A stretch of DNA of 64,000 bases from Enterovibrio norvegicus DSM 15893 (GCF_900115495.1 NZ_FOWR01000007.1:1-64000); one strand, 5' to 3'. Shown: positions 1 to 10,177, numbered from the stretch's first letter. Numbers and translations: made by a program. The notes: generated by a model not told the origin, from the sequence alone.

Positions 1-1
1 G

Positions 2-1831
2 TCCGGCACCTTCCTACAGGAAGTCGTGCTGAACGCCTCCAATGGCTACAAAGCCAATATCAACATCCCCGCAGGTCAAAATGGTGTAAGGATCTACGCC
101 GACACGCTCAATGACAATGTCTACGAAGGTAACGAAAGCATCAAGATCCAAGGCGCGGTGATCGGCCAACAAGGTTGGGTGCAATCTCAGGCCTCAACCA
201 TCACCGATGAGGCAGACAAACCTACACTCTCCGTCATAAACACGAATACAGGTAACAAAGTCAACGAGTCCAATTGGGCCACATTTAGTATCAAACTCAG
301 CAATCCCGTGGACCAAGTAACCAAGGTAAAAGTGAACGTCTTCACCGGTGCTGAGCCCGGCATTACAAACAAGGATTTAGGTGGGTACGAGTATTGGACA
401 GGCTCAGCCTGGGCAAACTTCAAGAGTGGCAGCAAACTGACTATAGCGGCCTTCCAAACCGAGCTTCAGATACGGGTCAAACCTGTCGATGACAATAAAG
501 CTGATGGCAACGAAACACTGATTATTAAAGCTAAACCTATTGGTGAAGAGACTCATATTCATAGCGGCGAAGTACAAGGTTCAGTGCTTGTCGTCGACAA
601 AGGATACCAGGACACCAGCAACTCCAATTCTGGCCATGTTCACTGGCACATTGATGGCGGTGGTGCTCAACACTTAGTGGGGAATGGTTGGCGTCCAAAC
701 GAAAAAGTGACGCTTTTTGGCCCTGATGGATCCAAAACGGTCGTTTATGCCGATAATTTCGGTAACTTCCACCTTAGTGGGGATAACTTATATACCGCAA
801 CAGGTACGCTGACAGCTCGTGGCAGAGAGAGTGGCGACTCCACTGATTACATTACTCCAAATATCACTCCTATCGTCCTGGACTTGGACGGTGACGGTAT
901 TGAAACCAGTGATGTTACAGAAGCGCCTGTCAGTTTCGACTATGACGGCGATGGCGAAAAGATAAATACAGGTTGGGCTTCTGGTGGAGATGGCTTACTG
1001 GTTCATGACATTAACAAAGACGGCCAGATCAACGACGGTTCAGAACTTTTTGGCTCAAACACTCTTCTTCAAGACGGCACCACTGCTGCTGACGGCTATG
1101 AGGCGCTAGCGCAACATGATGCGAATGCTGACGGTGTCATTGATGAAAACGACGCTGTCTACGCTGACCTAAACGTCTGGGTAGACAAGGACCAAGATGG
1201 AGAAACCGATGAAGGTGAACTCCTGAGTATGGAAGATGCTGGCGTCGCGTCAATCAACCTAGATGCACAAACCACGGATGACGAGCAAAACAATAATATC
1301 ATCGGAAAAACATCCACTTACACAACCACAGATGGCGAAGAACGTACCGCTGCTGATGTTTGGTTTGCGACTCAACAAAACGCCGAAGAAGAAACAAACC
1401 TTACCGGATTGATTGAGGAGCACAGCATCAGTGGGCTGGACAGTAGCGAGCTCGTTTGGCATAGCGAAGACGTCGCGGATCACCCTTGGTCTGACACTGT
1501 CACAGATTTTAACGTTGAACAGACTCATCTTGATCTCTCAGATTTAGTCCACGACAAAGAAGACCACCTGCTGACTGAATCAGATGTAGACATGTTCGAG
1601 CAAGACGGCTCATTAGTGCTCCGAGTCGACACAGATGGAGATCATACATGGAATCAAGAAATTATCCTTCAGGATGTGTCACTGCAGGATATTGTCGACG
1701 AAAACGGTGTAATAAAGAATGGCGTGTTTAGTGATGACAACGTGAAAGAGCTTTTCCAGAAAGCTGCTGCAACAGATGTCGTTGAAAATACGTCTACTCA
1801 CCTAGATGACCCAACTATCGATCACCACTAA
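2..1831 (+). CDS. Giant type I secreted Ca-binding adhesin, C-terminal part (5' truncated by window)
   Basis: The reading frame is open from the first bases, so this is the end of a much longer protein; the GTG at 26 is not a credible start. The visible 610 or so residues begin with Calx-beta-like beta-sandwich repeats. A His/Gly-rich linker follows, then a block of Asp-rich loops such as LDLDGDGIE, DYDGDGE, DINKDGQIND and DANADGVIDE that should bind calcium. The last ~110 residues contain VTDFNVEQTHLDLSDLV, which resembles the VCA0849-type C-terminal type I secretion target. This fits a cell-surface RTX/LapA-like adhesin exported without a signal peptide. Its exporter genes follow after 16 bp. 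The N-terminal retention module that a LapG protease would cleave lies outside the window. Confidence 0.85.
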   Translation, partial: SGTFLQEVVLNASNGYKANINIPAGQNGVRIYADTLNDNVYEGNESIKIQGAVIGQQGWVQSQASTITDEADKPTLSVINTNTGNKVNESNWATFSIKLSNPVDQVTKVKVNVFTGAEPGITNKDLGGYEYWTGSAWANFKSGSKLTIAAFQTELQIRVKPVDDNKADGNETLIIKAKPIGEETHIHSGEVQGSVLVVDKGYQDTSNSNSGHVHWHIDGGGAQHLVGNGWRPNEKVTLFGPDGSKTVVYADNFGNFHLSGDNLYTATGTLTARGRESGDSTDYITPNITPIVLDLDGDGIETSDVTEAPVSFDYDGDGEKINTGWASGGDGLLVHDINKDGQINDGSELFGSNTLLQDGTTAADGYEALAQHDANADGVIDENDAVYADLNVWVDKDQDGETDEGELLSMEDAGVASINLDAQTTDDEQNNNIIGKTSTYTTTDGEERTAADVWFATQQNAEEETNLTGLIEEHSISGLDSSELVWHSEDVADHPWSDTVTDFNVEQTHLDLSDLVHDKEDHLLTESDVDMFEQDGSLVLRVDTDGDHTWNQEIILQDVSLQDIVDENGVIKNGVFSDDNVKELFQKAAATDVVENTSTHLDDPTIDHH

Positions 1832-1847
1832 CTAAAGGCGGTTTATC

Positions 1848-4043
1848 GTGCGATTAGCAGATAATGTAAAAGCTCAGTGGAGTATTCCCGGATCCGTCCA
1901 AACCACTGAAGACCCATTGTTAGATTGCTTGGTCATTCTCACAGAGTACTACGGTTCGCCGTGCTCCCGAGAAGCGCTAGTAGCGAGTTTACCTATGAGG
2001 GATGCTCGCCTGACACCAGACATATTTCCACAAGCATCATCAAGAGCAGGGCTGGTATCAAAAATAGTGAGAAAGCCGCTTAACACTATCGGTGAAATGC
2101 TCACTCCTTGTGTTTTGCTTCTAGCGGACCAAAAAGCCTGTATTTTACGATCATTAGACAGCGAAACGGGTACTGCACTCATCCAGCTGCCTGATACTGG
2201 CGGTGAAAGTGAGATCAGTTTCGAGGATCTAGAGTCCCAGTATGTTGGCTATACCATACTGATTAAGAAACAATTTCGCGGTGATGAAAGCGTCGACATT
2301 CATCAACATACTAAGAAAGGACACTGGCTTTTTTCTATGTTGAGAGAAGCCGCCCCCATCTACAGAGAGGCGCTACTTGCGTCTGTCGTTGTGAACATTT
2401 TTGCGCTTGTCTCTCCCCTATTCATGATGAATGTGTATGACAAAATATTACCGAATCAAGCATTCGAATCCTTATGGGTACTTGCAAGTGGCGCTGCTTT
2501 GGTATTTTCGTTTGATTACATACTTCGCTACGTAAGAAGTATGCTCATCGACAATGCAGGAAAGAAAATTGATATCGTCGTTTCTTCGCGATTATTTGCC
2601 AAATCCATAGGCATACCCCTTGAGAAGCGCGGCCCCAGTGTCGGCGGTATGGCAAAGCAAATCAGTGAGTTTGACAGTGTAAGAGAAATGTTGACCTCCA
2701 CAACAATTACAGCGTTGGTCGATCTGCCGTTTGCCATTTTTTTCCTTTTTATCATCTACATCTTCGCAGGTGATTTAGCCGCTGTACCTTTAATGTCGGG
2801 CATTATCATCATTGGATACGCATTCGCGATTCAGCCAAAACTTCGAGATGCCATAGAGGAAAGCAGCAAGTTTGCAGGCTTGAAAAATGGGCATTTAATA
2901 GAAAGTCTCTCGGCGATGGAAACCATTAAAGCGAACTTAGCTGAAGGGATCGTACAAAAAACTTGGCAACAAATGATCGCCCACTCGGCAACGTGGGGAT
3001 TAAAGGTCAAGAAAATATCACAATCCGTGTCATACCTTGCCACCTTCGTTACTCAAATGACGGCCGTCGTCGTTGTTATTTTCGGTGTTTACCGGGTCTC
3101 TCAGGGTGATATTTCAATGGGTGGAATCATAGCTGCAGTTATGCTCTCCAGCCGGGTCGTCTCCCCGATGGCACAATTGGCCAACCTCCTCACCCGTTCT
3201 AACCAAACAATGAGCTCGCTACGCCAACTTGATGCGTTAATGGAACAGAGCGACGAGTTCGAAAATAAAGGCCATTTGATAAGTCGACGCCAACTAAAAG
3301 GACGAATCGAATGTTCGGCCGTCAGTTTTACCTATGAAGAAACAGAGGAGCCTGTTCTTTACCCTACGTCCTTGGTAATAGAAGAAGGCGAAAGCGTCGC
3401 CATTATTGGAAAAAACGGCTCCGGCAAAACCACACTACTTAAAATGTTCGCGGGGCTTTACCAACCCACTCAAGGCAGCCTGAGATTCGATGGCGTGGAT
3501 TCGGGGCAGATCCATCCTGCGGATCTTCGTAGAAATGTAGGCTATATGCCACAAGACATTACGTTATTCCATGGCACTATTCGCGACAACATTCTCTTTG
3601 GCACGCGTCAAGTCACTGAACATCAACTTATTCGTGCGGTACAACTCTCTGGTGTCAGTCAATTTACGTCATTGGATTCTAAAGGCTTAGACAAGCAAGT
3701 TGGCGAAAGAGGCGATGCACTCTCAAGAGGACAACGTCAAGCTGTCGCGTTGGCACGCTCTATTCTTAACGACCCCTCAATTCTCCTTATGGACGAACCC
3801 ACATCCTCCATGGATGCTTTTGCAGAAAAACAATTCCTTCGTGCCATGCACCAAGTCAGTAAGGAAAGAACGCTTGTCCTTATCACCCACAAAATGTCAT
3901 TACTCGAGATCGTCGATCGTGTCGTGGTTGTCGACAAAGGGCGCGTTTTCCTCGACGGCCCAAGGGAAGTTGTACTAGAGAAACTGTCGAAAGGCCCAAA
4001 CGTTGGTAACGACTCGAGAAGGCAGGCTAATAATGAAAAGTAA
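1848..4043 (+). CDS. lapB: Type I secretion permease/ATPase (LapB-like)
   Basis: This 731-residue inner-membrane ABC exporter should energise secretion of the adjacent adhesin. Residues ~15-140 form a C39-peptidase-like domain without an evident catalytic Cys/Gln context, so it probably docks substrate rather than cleaving it. Residues ~165-430 hold the transmembrane domain. The nucleotide-binding domain has Walker A GKNGSGKTT (~521), signature LSRGQRQ (~625) and Walker B ILLMDEP (~646). The start is GTG, 16 bp after the adhesin stop, with AAAGGCGG upstream as a ribosome binding site. The 3' end overlaps the next gene by 11 bp, which suggests translational coupling. The symbol is by analogy with the Lap system. 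Confidence 0.9.
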   Translation: MRLADNVKAQWSIPGSVQTTEDPLLDCLVILTEYYGSPCSREALVASLPMRDARLTPDIFPQASSRAGLVSKIVRKPLNTIGEMLTPCVLLLADQKACILRSLDSETGTALIQLPDTGGESEISFEDLESQYVGYTILIKKQFRGDESVDIHQHTKKGHWLFSMLREAAPIYREALLASVVVNIFALVSPLFMMNVYDKILPNQAFESLWVLASGAALVFSFDYILRYVRSMLIDNAGKKIDIVVSSRLFAKSIGIPLEKRGPSVGGMAKQISEFDSVREMLTSTTITALVDLPFAIFFLFIIYIFAGDLAAVPLMSGIIIIGYAFAIQPKLRDAIEESSKFAGLKNGHLIESLSAMETIKANLAEGIVQKTWQQMIAHSATWGLKVKKISQSVSYLATFVTQMTAVVVVIFGVYRVSQGDISMGGIIAAVMLSSRVVSPMAQLANLLTRSNQTMSSLRQLDALMEQSDEFENKGHLISRRQLKGRIECSAVSFTYEETEEPVLYPTSLVIEEGESVAIIGKNGSGKTTLLKMFAGLYQPTQGSLRFDGVDSGQIHPADLRRNVGYMPQDITLFHGTIRDNILFGTRQVTEHQLIRAVQLSGVSQFTSLDSKGLDKQVGERGDALSRGQRQAVALARSILNDPSILLMDEPTSSMDAFAEKQFLRAMHQVSKERTLVLITHKMSLLEIVDRVVVVDKGRVFLDGPREVVLEKLSKGPNVGNDSRRQANNEK

Positions 4044-5415
4044 AGATGATCGTGAACACCTAGACATGGCTGATGATATTTATGGCGCAATGATGATGGA
4101 TGTGCCTCGTCGGTACCGCGTTGTTGTGTGGGTGCTCATCATAATGGTTGCTTCTTTCATCGTATGGGCGTCGATTTCATCACTCGATCAAGTCACTCGG
4201 GGTGAAGGAAAAGTCATCCCCTCCTCACAGGTGCAATTGATTCAAAGCCTTGATGGCGGTGTGTTACAAGAAATGTTTGTTAAAGAAGGCATGACGGTAA
4301 AAAAAGGCATGCCTCTGGTACATATTGATGACACCCGGTTTCGCTCAGACGTTGCACAACAAGAAGAAGAAGATGCAAGCCTTAATGCCAACATTATTCG
4401 GTTACAACAAGAGTTAAATAGCATCGAGCTAAAAGGATTAGACGTAAACTGGCAGGATCAAATTCGCATTAGTCCCGCTATCTTAACATTCCCTGATCTA
4501 CTTATTGAGCAAGAACCGGAACTGCTTAAACGTCAGGCTCTTGAATATAAAGGGCATTTGGATGATATCAAAAATAAAATCGAAATACTGTCCCGTCAGG
4601 TTCTTCAAAAACACCAAGAGATTAGAGAGTTAAGAACCAAGATAAAAACATTGGAAAGCAGTGCCAAATTGGTGGCGAAAGAGTATGAGCTCACAAAACC
4701 CCTCGCAAAGAAAAAGATCGTCCCTGAAATTGAACTGCTCAAGCTACAACGGCAAGTGAATGATATGCGTGGCGAAATTGCTGCCTTATATCAACTTCAA
4801 CCAAAGCTTAAAGCACAGCAGGACGAGGCCATATTTAAACGGCGTGAAGCAGTACTTTCATTTCAAAATGACAATCGCACGCAAATTAGCGAACTCGAGG
4901 CAAAGCTATCTCGCCTTCAACAAGCAAAAGTAGGCTCTCAAGATAAAGTCAACAAGGCCATTATTACCTCCCCCGTCAACGGCACTATAAAAACCATTCA
5001 TATCAATACGCTAGGTGGTGTTATCAGGTCGGGAGACGACATTCTTGAAATCGTACCGACTGAAGATCAATTGCTTATTGAAGCGAAAATTCTCCCCAAA
5101 GACATTGCATTTCTTCACTCAGGTTTGCCTGCTGTTGTAAAAGTCACAGCCTATGACTTTACACGTTATGGCGGTTTGAAAGGGAAACTGGAGCATATTA
5201 GCGCAGACACGACGCAAGATGAAAAAGGTAACAGCTATTATCTCGTCAGAGTAAGAACTGATGTTTCAAACCTATCAAAAAATGACGGCACCTCACTGCC
5301 TATCATTCCAGGCATGCTAACAAGTGTCGACATCGTTACAGGGAAACGAACAATACTAGATTACATCCTTAATCCAATTTTACGCGCCAGGGAGTCGGCG
5401 CTTCGTGAACATTAA
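4033..5415 (+). CDS. lapC: HlyD-family type I secretion adaptor (LapC-like)
   Basis: This periplasmic membrane-fusion protein (460 residues) bridges the ABC exporter and the TolC-type outer-membrane duct. It has a short cytoplasmic N-terminus and one transmembrane helix (VVWVLIIMVASFIVWASI). A barrel/lipoyl half (LDGGVLQEMFVKEGMTVKKG) follows, then a long alpha-helical hairpin (~100-300) and the returning lipoyl/beta-barrel part. I chose ATG 4033 over an upstream in-frame TTG (4003) because AGAAGG lies at good spacing and conserved sequence starts there. The gene overlaps the ABC gene by 11 bp, and the following TolC frame begins near its end. Confidence 0.9.
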   Translation: MKSKDDREHLDMADDIYGAMMMDVPRRYRVVVWVLIIMVASFIVWASISSLDQVTRGEGKVIPSSQVQLIQSLDGGVLQEMFVKEGMTVKKGMPLVHIDDTRFRSDVAQQEEEDASLNANIIRLQQELNSIELKGLDVNWQDQIRISPAILTFPDLLIEQEPELLKRQALEYKGHLDDIKNKIEILSRQVLQKHQEIRELRTKIKTLESSAKLVAKEYELTKPLAKKKIVPEIELLKLQRQVNDMRGEIAALYQLQPKLKAQQDEAIFKRREAVLSFQNDNRTQISELEAKLSRLQQAKVGSQDKVNKAIITSPVNGTIKTIHINTLGGVIRSGDDILEIVPTEDQLLIEAKILPKDIAFLHSGLPAVVKVTAYDFTRYGGLKGKLEHISADTTQDEKGNSYYLVRVRTDVSNLSKNDGTSLPIIPGMLTSVDIVTGKRTILDYILNPILRARESALREH

Positions 5416-5443
5416 TAGAGAATTTCCACAGGAGCCTATAACA

Positions 5444-6781
5444 ATGCTTAAGTATAAAAGTATCAAACGCTTCATCGAACTACTCACTTGTTCTTTTGTC
5501 GTATTTCTGCCGACAACAAGTCATTCAGAAACATTGGAGCAAGTTGTCGCAAAGTCGCTGAACTCTAGCCCCGAAGTAAGACGCGCATTCAATGCCTACA
5601 AAGCACAACAGGAGCAAATAGGCCAAGCTTTTGCAGGATATTTACCCACGGTAGATCTTACTGCGGGTTATGGATGGGAGCAAAGTAACAGCCCTTCTAC
5701 ACGTGCTGCGGGTAGAAAAAACGATGAACTTAACCCCGGTGAAGCAGGAATCAGCATACGACAAGCATTGTTCAGCGGTTACCAAACCCAGAATGAAGTT
5801 AATCGTTCTAAAGCAGAAGCCAGTTCAGGTTACTGGAATCTTATTGCTACGTCTGAAGACCTGTCCCTAGAAGCAGTGAAAGTCTACATCAAGTATATTC
5901 AGGCAAAAGAAGTCGTCGCCCTTTCAGAAGACAATTTAGACAGCCACAAGATCATTTTCGGCCAAATCAAAGAAAAAACAGATTCAGGACTCGGCTCATC
6001 CGCTGACTTATCTCAAATCACGGGTAGATTGGCGCGCGCCAACTCGAACTTGATCGCAGCAAAAAACAACCTGATGGATGCAAAAAGTAACTTTGTAAAA
6101 GTTGTTAATCATGCACCTAAAAGTCTCAGCACACCAAAACCGGATGCCAGTCTTGTTCCATCTAACTTGGAATTTGCCATCTCTGCAGCGCAAAAAGAGC
6201 ACCCTACCCTCAAACTGTCTAACTCAGATATTTCAGCCGCTCAGTATCAACGAGAAGCTTCCAAATCTTCCTACTACCCGCAAGTGAGCTTAGAGCTCAA
6301 CGGAAATTGGAATAACGACATAGGCGGCACATTAGGACATGACAATGATGTTCAAGCGATGCTGCGCATAAGCTATAACCTCTATAACGGCGGTCGTGAC
6401 GAGGCATTTGAAAGAGAAATGGCTTATCGGATTGGGGAATCAAAAGAAATAAACGAGAAGGCAGCCAGAGACGTTATAGAGGGCACAACGTTAGCGTGGA
6501 ATGCACACATTTCACTGAATCAACAGATGCTGTTCTTGAAAGAGCATGTCATTGCAGCAAGGGAAACGCAGAGCGCGTACAAACTCCAATTTGGATTAGG
6601 TCAGCGAACACTCATTGATTTGTTGGATTCAGAAAACGAATTGTTTGAGTCGAGGAAAGACTATCTCGCCGCCGAATATGATTACCTCATTGCTGAATAT
6701 CGTATTCTTCATTCTACAGGGCAACTGCTTTCATCTTTGCGAGTCCAGCATCCTGTCGATTCTCAATCAGACCATCAATAA
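5444..6781 (+). CDS. lapE: TolC-family outer membrane channel for type I secretion (LapE-like)
   Basis: The 445-residue precursor starts with a signal peptide ending near LPTTSHS/ETLEQ. Two outer-membrane efflux repeats follow, with the long helices and the alternating strand patterns typical of TolC; GISIRQALFSGYQT and ISYNLYNGGRDEAF are characteristic strand-turn motifs. It should form the outer-membrane duct for the adhesin. I chose ATG 5444 over the upstream GTG 5405 because CAGGAG sits 9 bp before it and the signal peptide begins directly there. It lies 28 bp after the HlyD gene and 12 bp before the OmpA gene, in one operon. Confidence 0.9.
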   Translation: MLKYKSIKRFIELLTCSFVVFLPTTSHSETLEQVVAKSLNSSPEVRRAFNAYKAQQEQIGQAFAGYLPTVDLTAGYGWEQSNSPSTRAAGRKNDELNPGEAGISIRQALFSGYQTQNEVNRSKAEASSGYWNLIATSEDLSLEAVKVYIKYIQAKEVVALSEDNLDSHKIIFGQIKEKTDSGLGSSADLSQITGRLARANSNLIAAKNNLMDAKSNFVKVVNHAPKSLSTPKPDASLVPSNLEFAISAAQKEHPTLKLSNSDISAAQYQREASKSSYYPQVSLELNGNWNNDIGGTLGHDNDVQAMLRISYNLYNGGRDEAFEREMAYRIGESKEINEKAARDVIEGTTLAWNAHISLNQQMLFLKEHVIAARETQSAYKLQFGLGQRTLIDLLDSENELFESRKDYLAAEYDYLIAEYRILHSTGQLLSSLRVQHPVDSQSDHQ

Positions 6782-6793
6782 GGCTGACACACG

Positions 6794-7393
6794 ATGAAGA
6801 TTTTACTGTTCACACTGTTTGCAGCCCTCCTTTCTGGATGTGCAGGAAAAGAGATAGAGACATTCCCAGAAAACTTTGCACAACCCAGTGATTTGAGGGA
6901 TCTCGATCTTGATGGCGTCATCGAAGACAGAGAAAAATGCGACGACACAATAAAGGGAGCCATCGTCAACAATGATGGTTGCTCAGGCGTAAAGACGGTC
7001 AATGAGCGCTTTACCTTAAACATACTTTTTGCGAATGGTTCGTCCTACATCCACCCTAACTATTATCCAGAAGTGGCAAAAGTGGCTGACTTCATAAAAA
7101 GACATCCCTACACCGATGTCATCATAGAAGGTCATGCTAGCGCGACAGGCCCAGCAGATATCAACAAAAGATTATCCCTTGAACGCGCACAATCAATTAA
7201 AGCATTGCTATTATCGAGATATGGGATAGAGCGAGCCAGAATACAGTCGATTGGGTATGGAGAAGATCAATTATTGGATACTGCAAATACACCAGAAGCA
7301 GACAAGCGTAATCGACGTGTGGTTGCAGATATGCGCGGAAGCGATAAAAGAACACCATTAAAGTGGACCATATACACACAATTGGAAAACTAA
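6794..7393 (+). CDS. OmpA-family lipoprotein of the adhesin operon
   Basis: The protein has 199 residues. A signal peptide with lipobox LLSGC predicts a lipidated outer-membrane protein. An Asp-rich segment (DLDLDGVIEDREKCDDT) resembles a thrombospondin type 3 / TSP calcium loop. The C-terminal OmpA-like peptidoglycan-binding domain (~75-190) contains VIIEGHASATGPADINKRLS and NRRVVADM. It probably anchors the secretion duct or surface adhesin to peptidoglycan. It lies 12 bp after the TolC gene and 7 bp before the LapD-like gene. Such lipoproteins are common next to large type I adhesin exporters; the specific role here is inferred from position. Confidence 0.85.
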   Translation: MKILLFTLFAALLSGCAGKEIETFPENFAQPSDLRDLDLDGVIEDREKCDDTIKGAIVNNDGCSGVKTVNERFTLNILFANGSSYIHPNYYPEVAKVADFIKRHPYTDVIIEGHASATGPADINKRLSLERAQSIKALLLSRYGIERARIQSIGYGEDQLLDTANTPEADKRNRRVVADMRGSDKRTPLKWTIYTQLEN

Positions 7394-7400
7394 ATTACAG

Positions 7401-9362
7401 ATGGAACTAAGCATGACGATAACTAACAAAATTACGCTTGTTGTGATTGGAATACTTCTGCTCCTATGTTCAGTCCTTGCTGTTGCTGAGTTTTCTATCA
7501 ACTTAGCCTTTCTTCAGCAAGAAATGCAGCTCCAAGCTCAAAGCGCGATGCAAAACCTTAGCATTGCTTTAATCCCGATATTGGAGACGGGTGATAAAGA
7601 GAAAAGTGAACTGTTTTTTTCGACAGTGATGTCAGAAGGAACAAGGCTGAATGAGGCGACGCTTAAGTGGATGTTTGATGATGAGTTTCAGAATTGGTCG
7701 CATCAGACAGGCATAAACCAAAAAGTGCCTGAATGGTTCATGTCTTTGGGGTTTGTAGAACCGATCTCATTAACATCAACAATTAACAACGGCTGGACAG
7801 ATCTTGGCACTTTATCCATCACCGTCACGTCCGATTATGCCTATTTAGCGCTTTGGGAACTGTCAGTACCTTTCACGATTTTTGCTATCGCAGTGATTGT
7901 TGTTGCCACCATTCTCGTGAGAGTGGCATTAAAACGCGCGCTCTCTCCTGTCGTTGCCATGACAAAAGAAGCCAAGCGTATTGCCCAATTGGACTTCTCA
8001 GCCAAAATACCTACGCCAAAAGACACGGATTTACGTGAACTCACCCATTCTTTCAATGACATGTCATCACAGATCCAAAATCTGTTCGACACACTAAATG
8101 AAGAGATGAATGCACTAAGACAAAAATACTTGTTCGATCAGGCATCAGGTTTCCCAAATAGGAGTTTCTTGATGCGGCAACTCGAAAGTTGGCTCTCAGA
8201 GGGCGACTGTGGTGTTCTCATGTTCGCAAACTTAAAGTGGCTAGAAGATGTGAAACCCAATGAGGGCAATAAAAGCCTCAATGACAGCTTAGCCGCGTTA
8301 AGAAAATCACTGGAAAAGGTGTTGCCTCACTCTAACGATGCATTTGCTGCCAGAGTCGGTAAATCAGAGCTCGCCATATTTGTTCCGAGTGTTCATGAGA
8401 AACAAGCGCGCACCCTTTTAAGCGCCCTTATCAGAACGTTTAGCAATGAAGTCATCATGAGTGGCCTCTCTTCAGCGAACGCATTTACTATTGGGATTGC
8501 AGAGAAAAAAAATGACGACACAGTTGCAACGCTTCTTTCTCGTGCAAATACTGCATTACAGGAGGCAGAAGAGTCCCAGAAAGTCTTTTTGTTTGCGAGT
8601 GCTGGTGAAGAATTGTCTTCAACGCAAATCGACAGCGGCTTAGAGTCAGCTATCAACGCCAACACGTTTGGGTTCAAACTGCAGCCAATCCTCTCGAAAC
8701 AGTCTCACGAGATACAGCACTATGAGGCTTATGCGCAAATCCCAATGGATAACGAGTTTGTGCCCGCAAAAAACCTTGTTTCAGACCTCTCTAGGCTTTC
8801 ATTGTCCAACAAGTTTGATCAATCGGTTGTCAATCAAATTATTGATGTTCTGAAAAGCGATATGACGTTTAAACCTGTCTCCGTAAACATCACGGCAAAT
8901 AGCGTCAAAAATCCTGAGTTTGTAAAATGGCTCATCAAAACAGTGAAAAAGAACCAGCTCCAAGAGCGTTTGCTTTTTGAGTTTGCTGAAGCCGTGGTTT
9001 GCCTCAGCCCAGAGGATTGCGAAGTAACCTGCCAGCGCTTTAGAGAGGCAGGTATAAAATTCGGTATTGACCGATTTGGACAACATCTCTCCTCTGTGTC
9101 CTATCTCAGAGCCTTGAAACCAACCTTCGTAAAACTAGACCACTCTTTTCTACAAAATGGAGAGGAAGACAATAACCACTTGTTGCTAACACCAATGATA
9201 AAAATGGCATCCAGTCTTGGTATCGAGGTCATCGCCTCTGCGGTTGAATATAAACAACAACTTAACCATTTATCTAACACCAACATTGATGGCTACTTTG
9301 GATACATATCGCCGCCAGTGGCACTCGAGTCATTAACATGCGACGTGGCAAAGAGCGCTTAG
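7401..9362 (+). CDS. lapD: LapD-like c-di-GMP receptor with degenerate GGDEF and EAL domains
   Basis: This inner-membrane protein (653 residues) has a first transmembrane helix near 10-32 and a periplasmic LapD/MoxY-type domain (~35-150). A second helix (~152-175), HAMP, GGDEF and EAL domains follow. The GGDEF site reads GKSEL (~320) and the EAL site reads EAY (~441), so both enzymes should be inactive and the protein should act as a c-di-GMP receptor. In Pseudomonas and Vibrio, LapD sequesters the LapG protease and so keeps the adhesin on the cell. No lapG is visible here. The start could also be ATG 7413, which has the better-spaced GATGGA. It is the last gene of the operon before a strong terminator. 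Confidence 0.85.
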   Translation: MELSMTITNKITLVVIGILLLLCSVLAVAEFSINLAFLQQEMQLQAQSAMQNLSIALIPILETGDKEKSELFFSTVMSEGTRLNEATLKWMFDDEFQNWSHQTGINQKVPEWFMSLGFVEPISLTSTINNGWTDLGTLSITVTSDYAYLALWELSVPFTIFAIAVIVVATILVRVALKRALSPVVAMTKEAKRIAQLDFSAKIPTPKDTDLRELTHSFNDMSSQIQNLFDTLNEEMNALRQKYLFDQASGFPNRSFLMRQLESWLSEGDCGVLMFANLKWLEDVKPNEGNKSLNDSLAALRKSLEKVLPHSNDAFAARVGKSELAIFVPSVHEKQARTLLSALIRTFSNEVIMSGLSSANAFTIGIAEKKNDDTVATLLSRANTALQEAEESQKVFLFASAGEELSSTQIDSGLESAINANTFGFKLQPILSKQSHEIQHYEAYAQIPMDNEFVPAKNLVSDLSRLSLSNKFDQSVVNQIIDVLKSDMTFKPVSVNITANSVKNPEFVKWLIKTVKKNQLQERLLFEFAEAVVCLSPEDCEVTCQRFREAGIKFGIDRFGQHLSSVSYLRALKPTFVKLDHSFLQNGEEDNNHLLLTPMIKMASSLGIEVIASAVEYKQQLNHLSNTNIDGYFGYISPPVALESLTCDVAKSA

Positions 9363-9380
9363 AATACATAATCACTCAAT

Positions 9381-9420
9381 CTAAGTAAGAGGTTTTGGCC
9401 TCTTACTTAGGTTTTATATT
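9381..9420 (+). terminator. Rho-independent terminator of the adhesin operon
   Basis: A perfect 12-bp stem (CTAAGTAAGAGG / CCTCTTACTTAG) with a 6-nt loop is followed by GTTTTATATTT. It begins 18 bp after the lapD stop. Confidence 0.9.
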
Positions 9421-9637
9421 TAGTCACCAAGGAAATAAGCAACTCAAAAACTCACCGTGTAAAATCACCCAACCTAGGCCACTACACACGACCTAGCAAT
9501 AACACTGACATTCCCCGCTTCGACCTCACTCTCACCTAAAGAAACCGTTAACCATTCCTTCACTCAGCTATGGCATTATCCCTTGTATTTCCATCACGCC
9601 TGCACTGCCAAAGGCATTCGAGCTCAAGGACGACAAA

Positions 9638-10144
9638 GTGGCCGTTACACTCCGAAAAGCACAACGAGACGATGTTGATGAGATCGCTTCAATACATGTT
9701 GACTCGTGGAAGGCAGCATTTACGGGCCGTATGCCCCACAACTATATCGAGAGTTATACCCTGCCACGCCGAGTGACCGAATGGCATCAATTACTTACGA
9801 ATAATGCAGAAACCGTGGTTGTCGCGGAGTCTGGCGGCAGAGTGATAGGTTTCCTCTCTTTCAAGATCAGCCAAACACATGAGAATGCCATCGAACTGAG
9901 CAAGCTATACCTTTGTCCTAGCGCTTATGGAAAAGGCGTTGGCAGTTTGCTGATGAACTATTTGGAAAAGGAAGTGGCATCCCATCATGTTCATCAGATA
10001 ACACTCTATGTCTTAGACAATAATGACGCAGCGATAAGGTTTTATACAAAACAAGGTTTTGCGTTTGCAGAGGGTGCCGTTTCAACAGAGTTTGAGGGCG
10101 AAGTGATTATCGATTTATTGATGATTAAGCACTGCTCTATCTAG
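9638..10144 (+). CDS. GNAT-family N-acetyltransferase
   Basis: This 168-residue single-domain acetyltransferase carries the acetyl-CoA motif A region LYLCPSAYGKGVGSLLMNYL, with the YGKGVG pyrophosphate loop. Motif B ends in NDAAIRFYTKQGF. The substrate cannot be told from sequence; the family includes small-molecule and protein N-terminus acetyltransferases. The start is GTG 9638 with AAGGA 7 bp upstream. It stands alone between the adhesin operon terminator and the convergent prp operon. Confidence 0.85.
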   Translation: MAVTLRKAQRDDVDEIASIHVDSWKAAFTGRMPHNYIESYTLPRRVTEWHQLLTNNAETVVVAESGGRVIGFLSFKISQTHENAIELSKLYLCPSAYGKGVGSLLMNYLEKEVASHHVHQITLYVLDNNDAAIRFYTKQGFAFAEGAVSTEFEGEVIIDLLMIKHCSI

Positions 10145-10177
10145 TTTCAACATCGTCCGCGACGGGCCTTTACTCAT

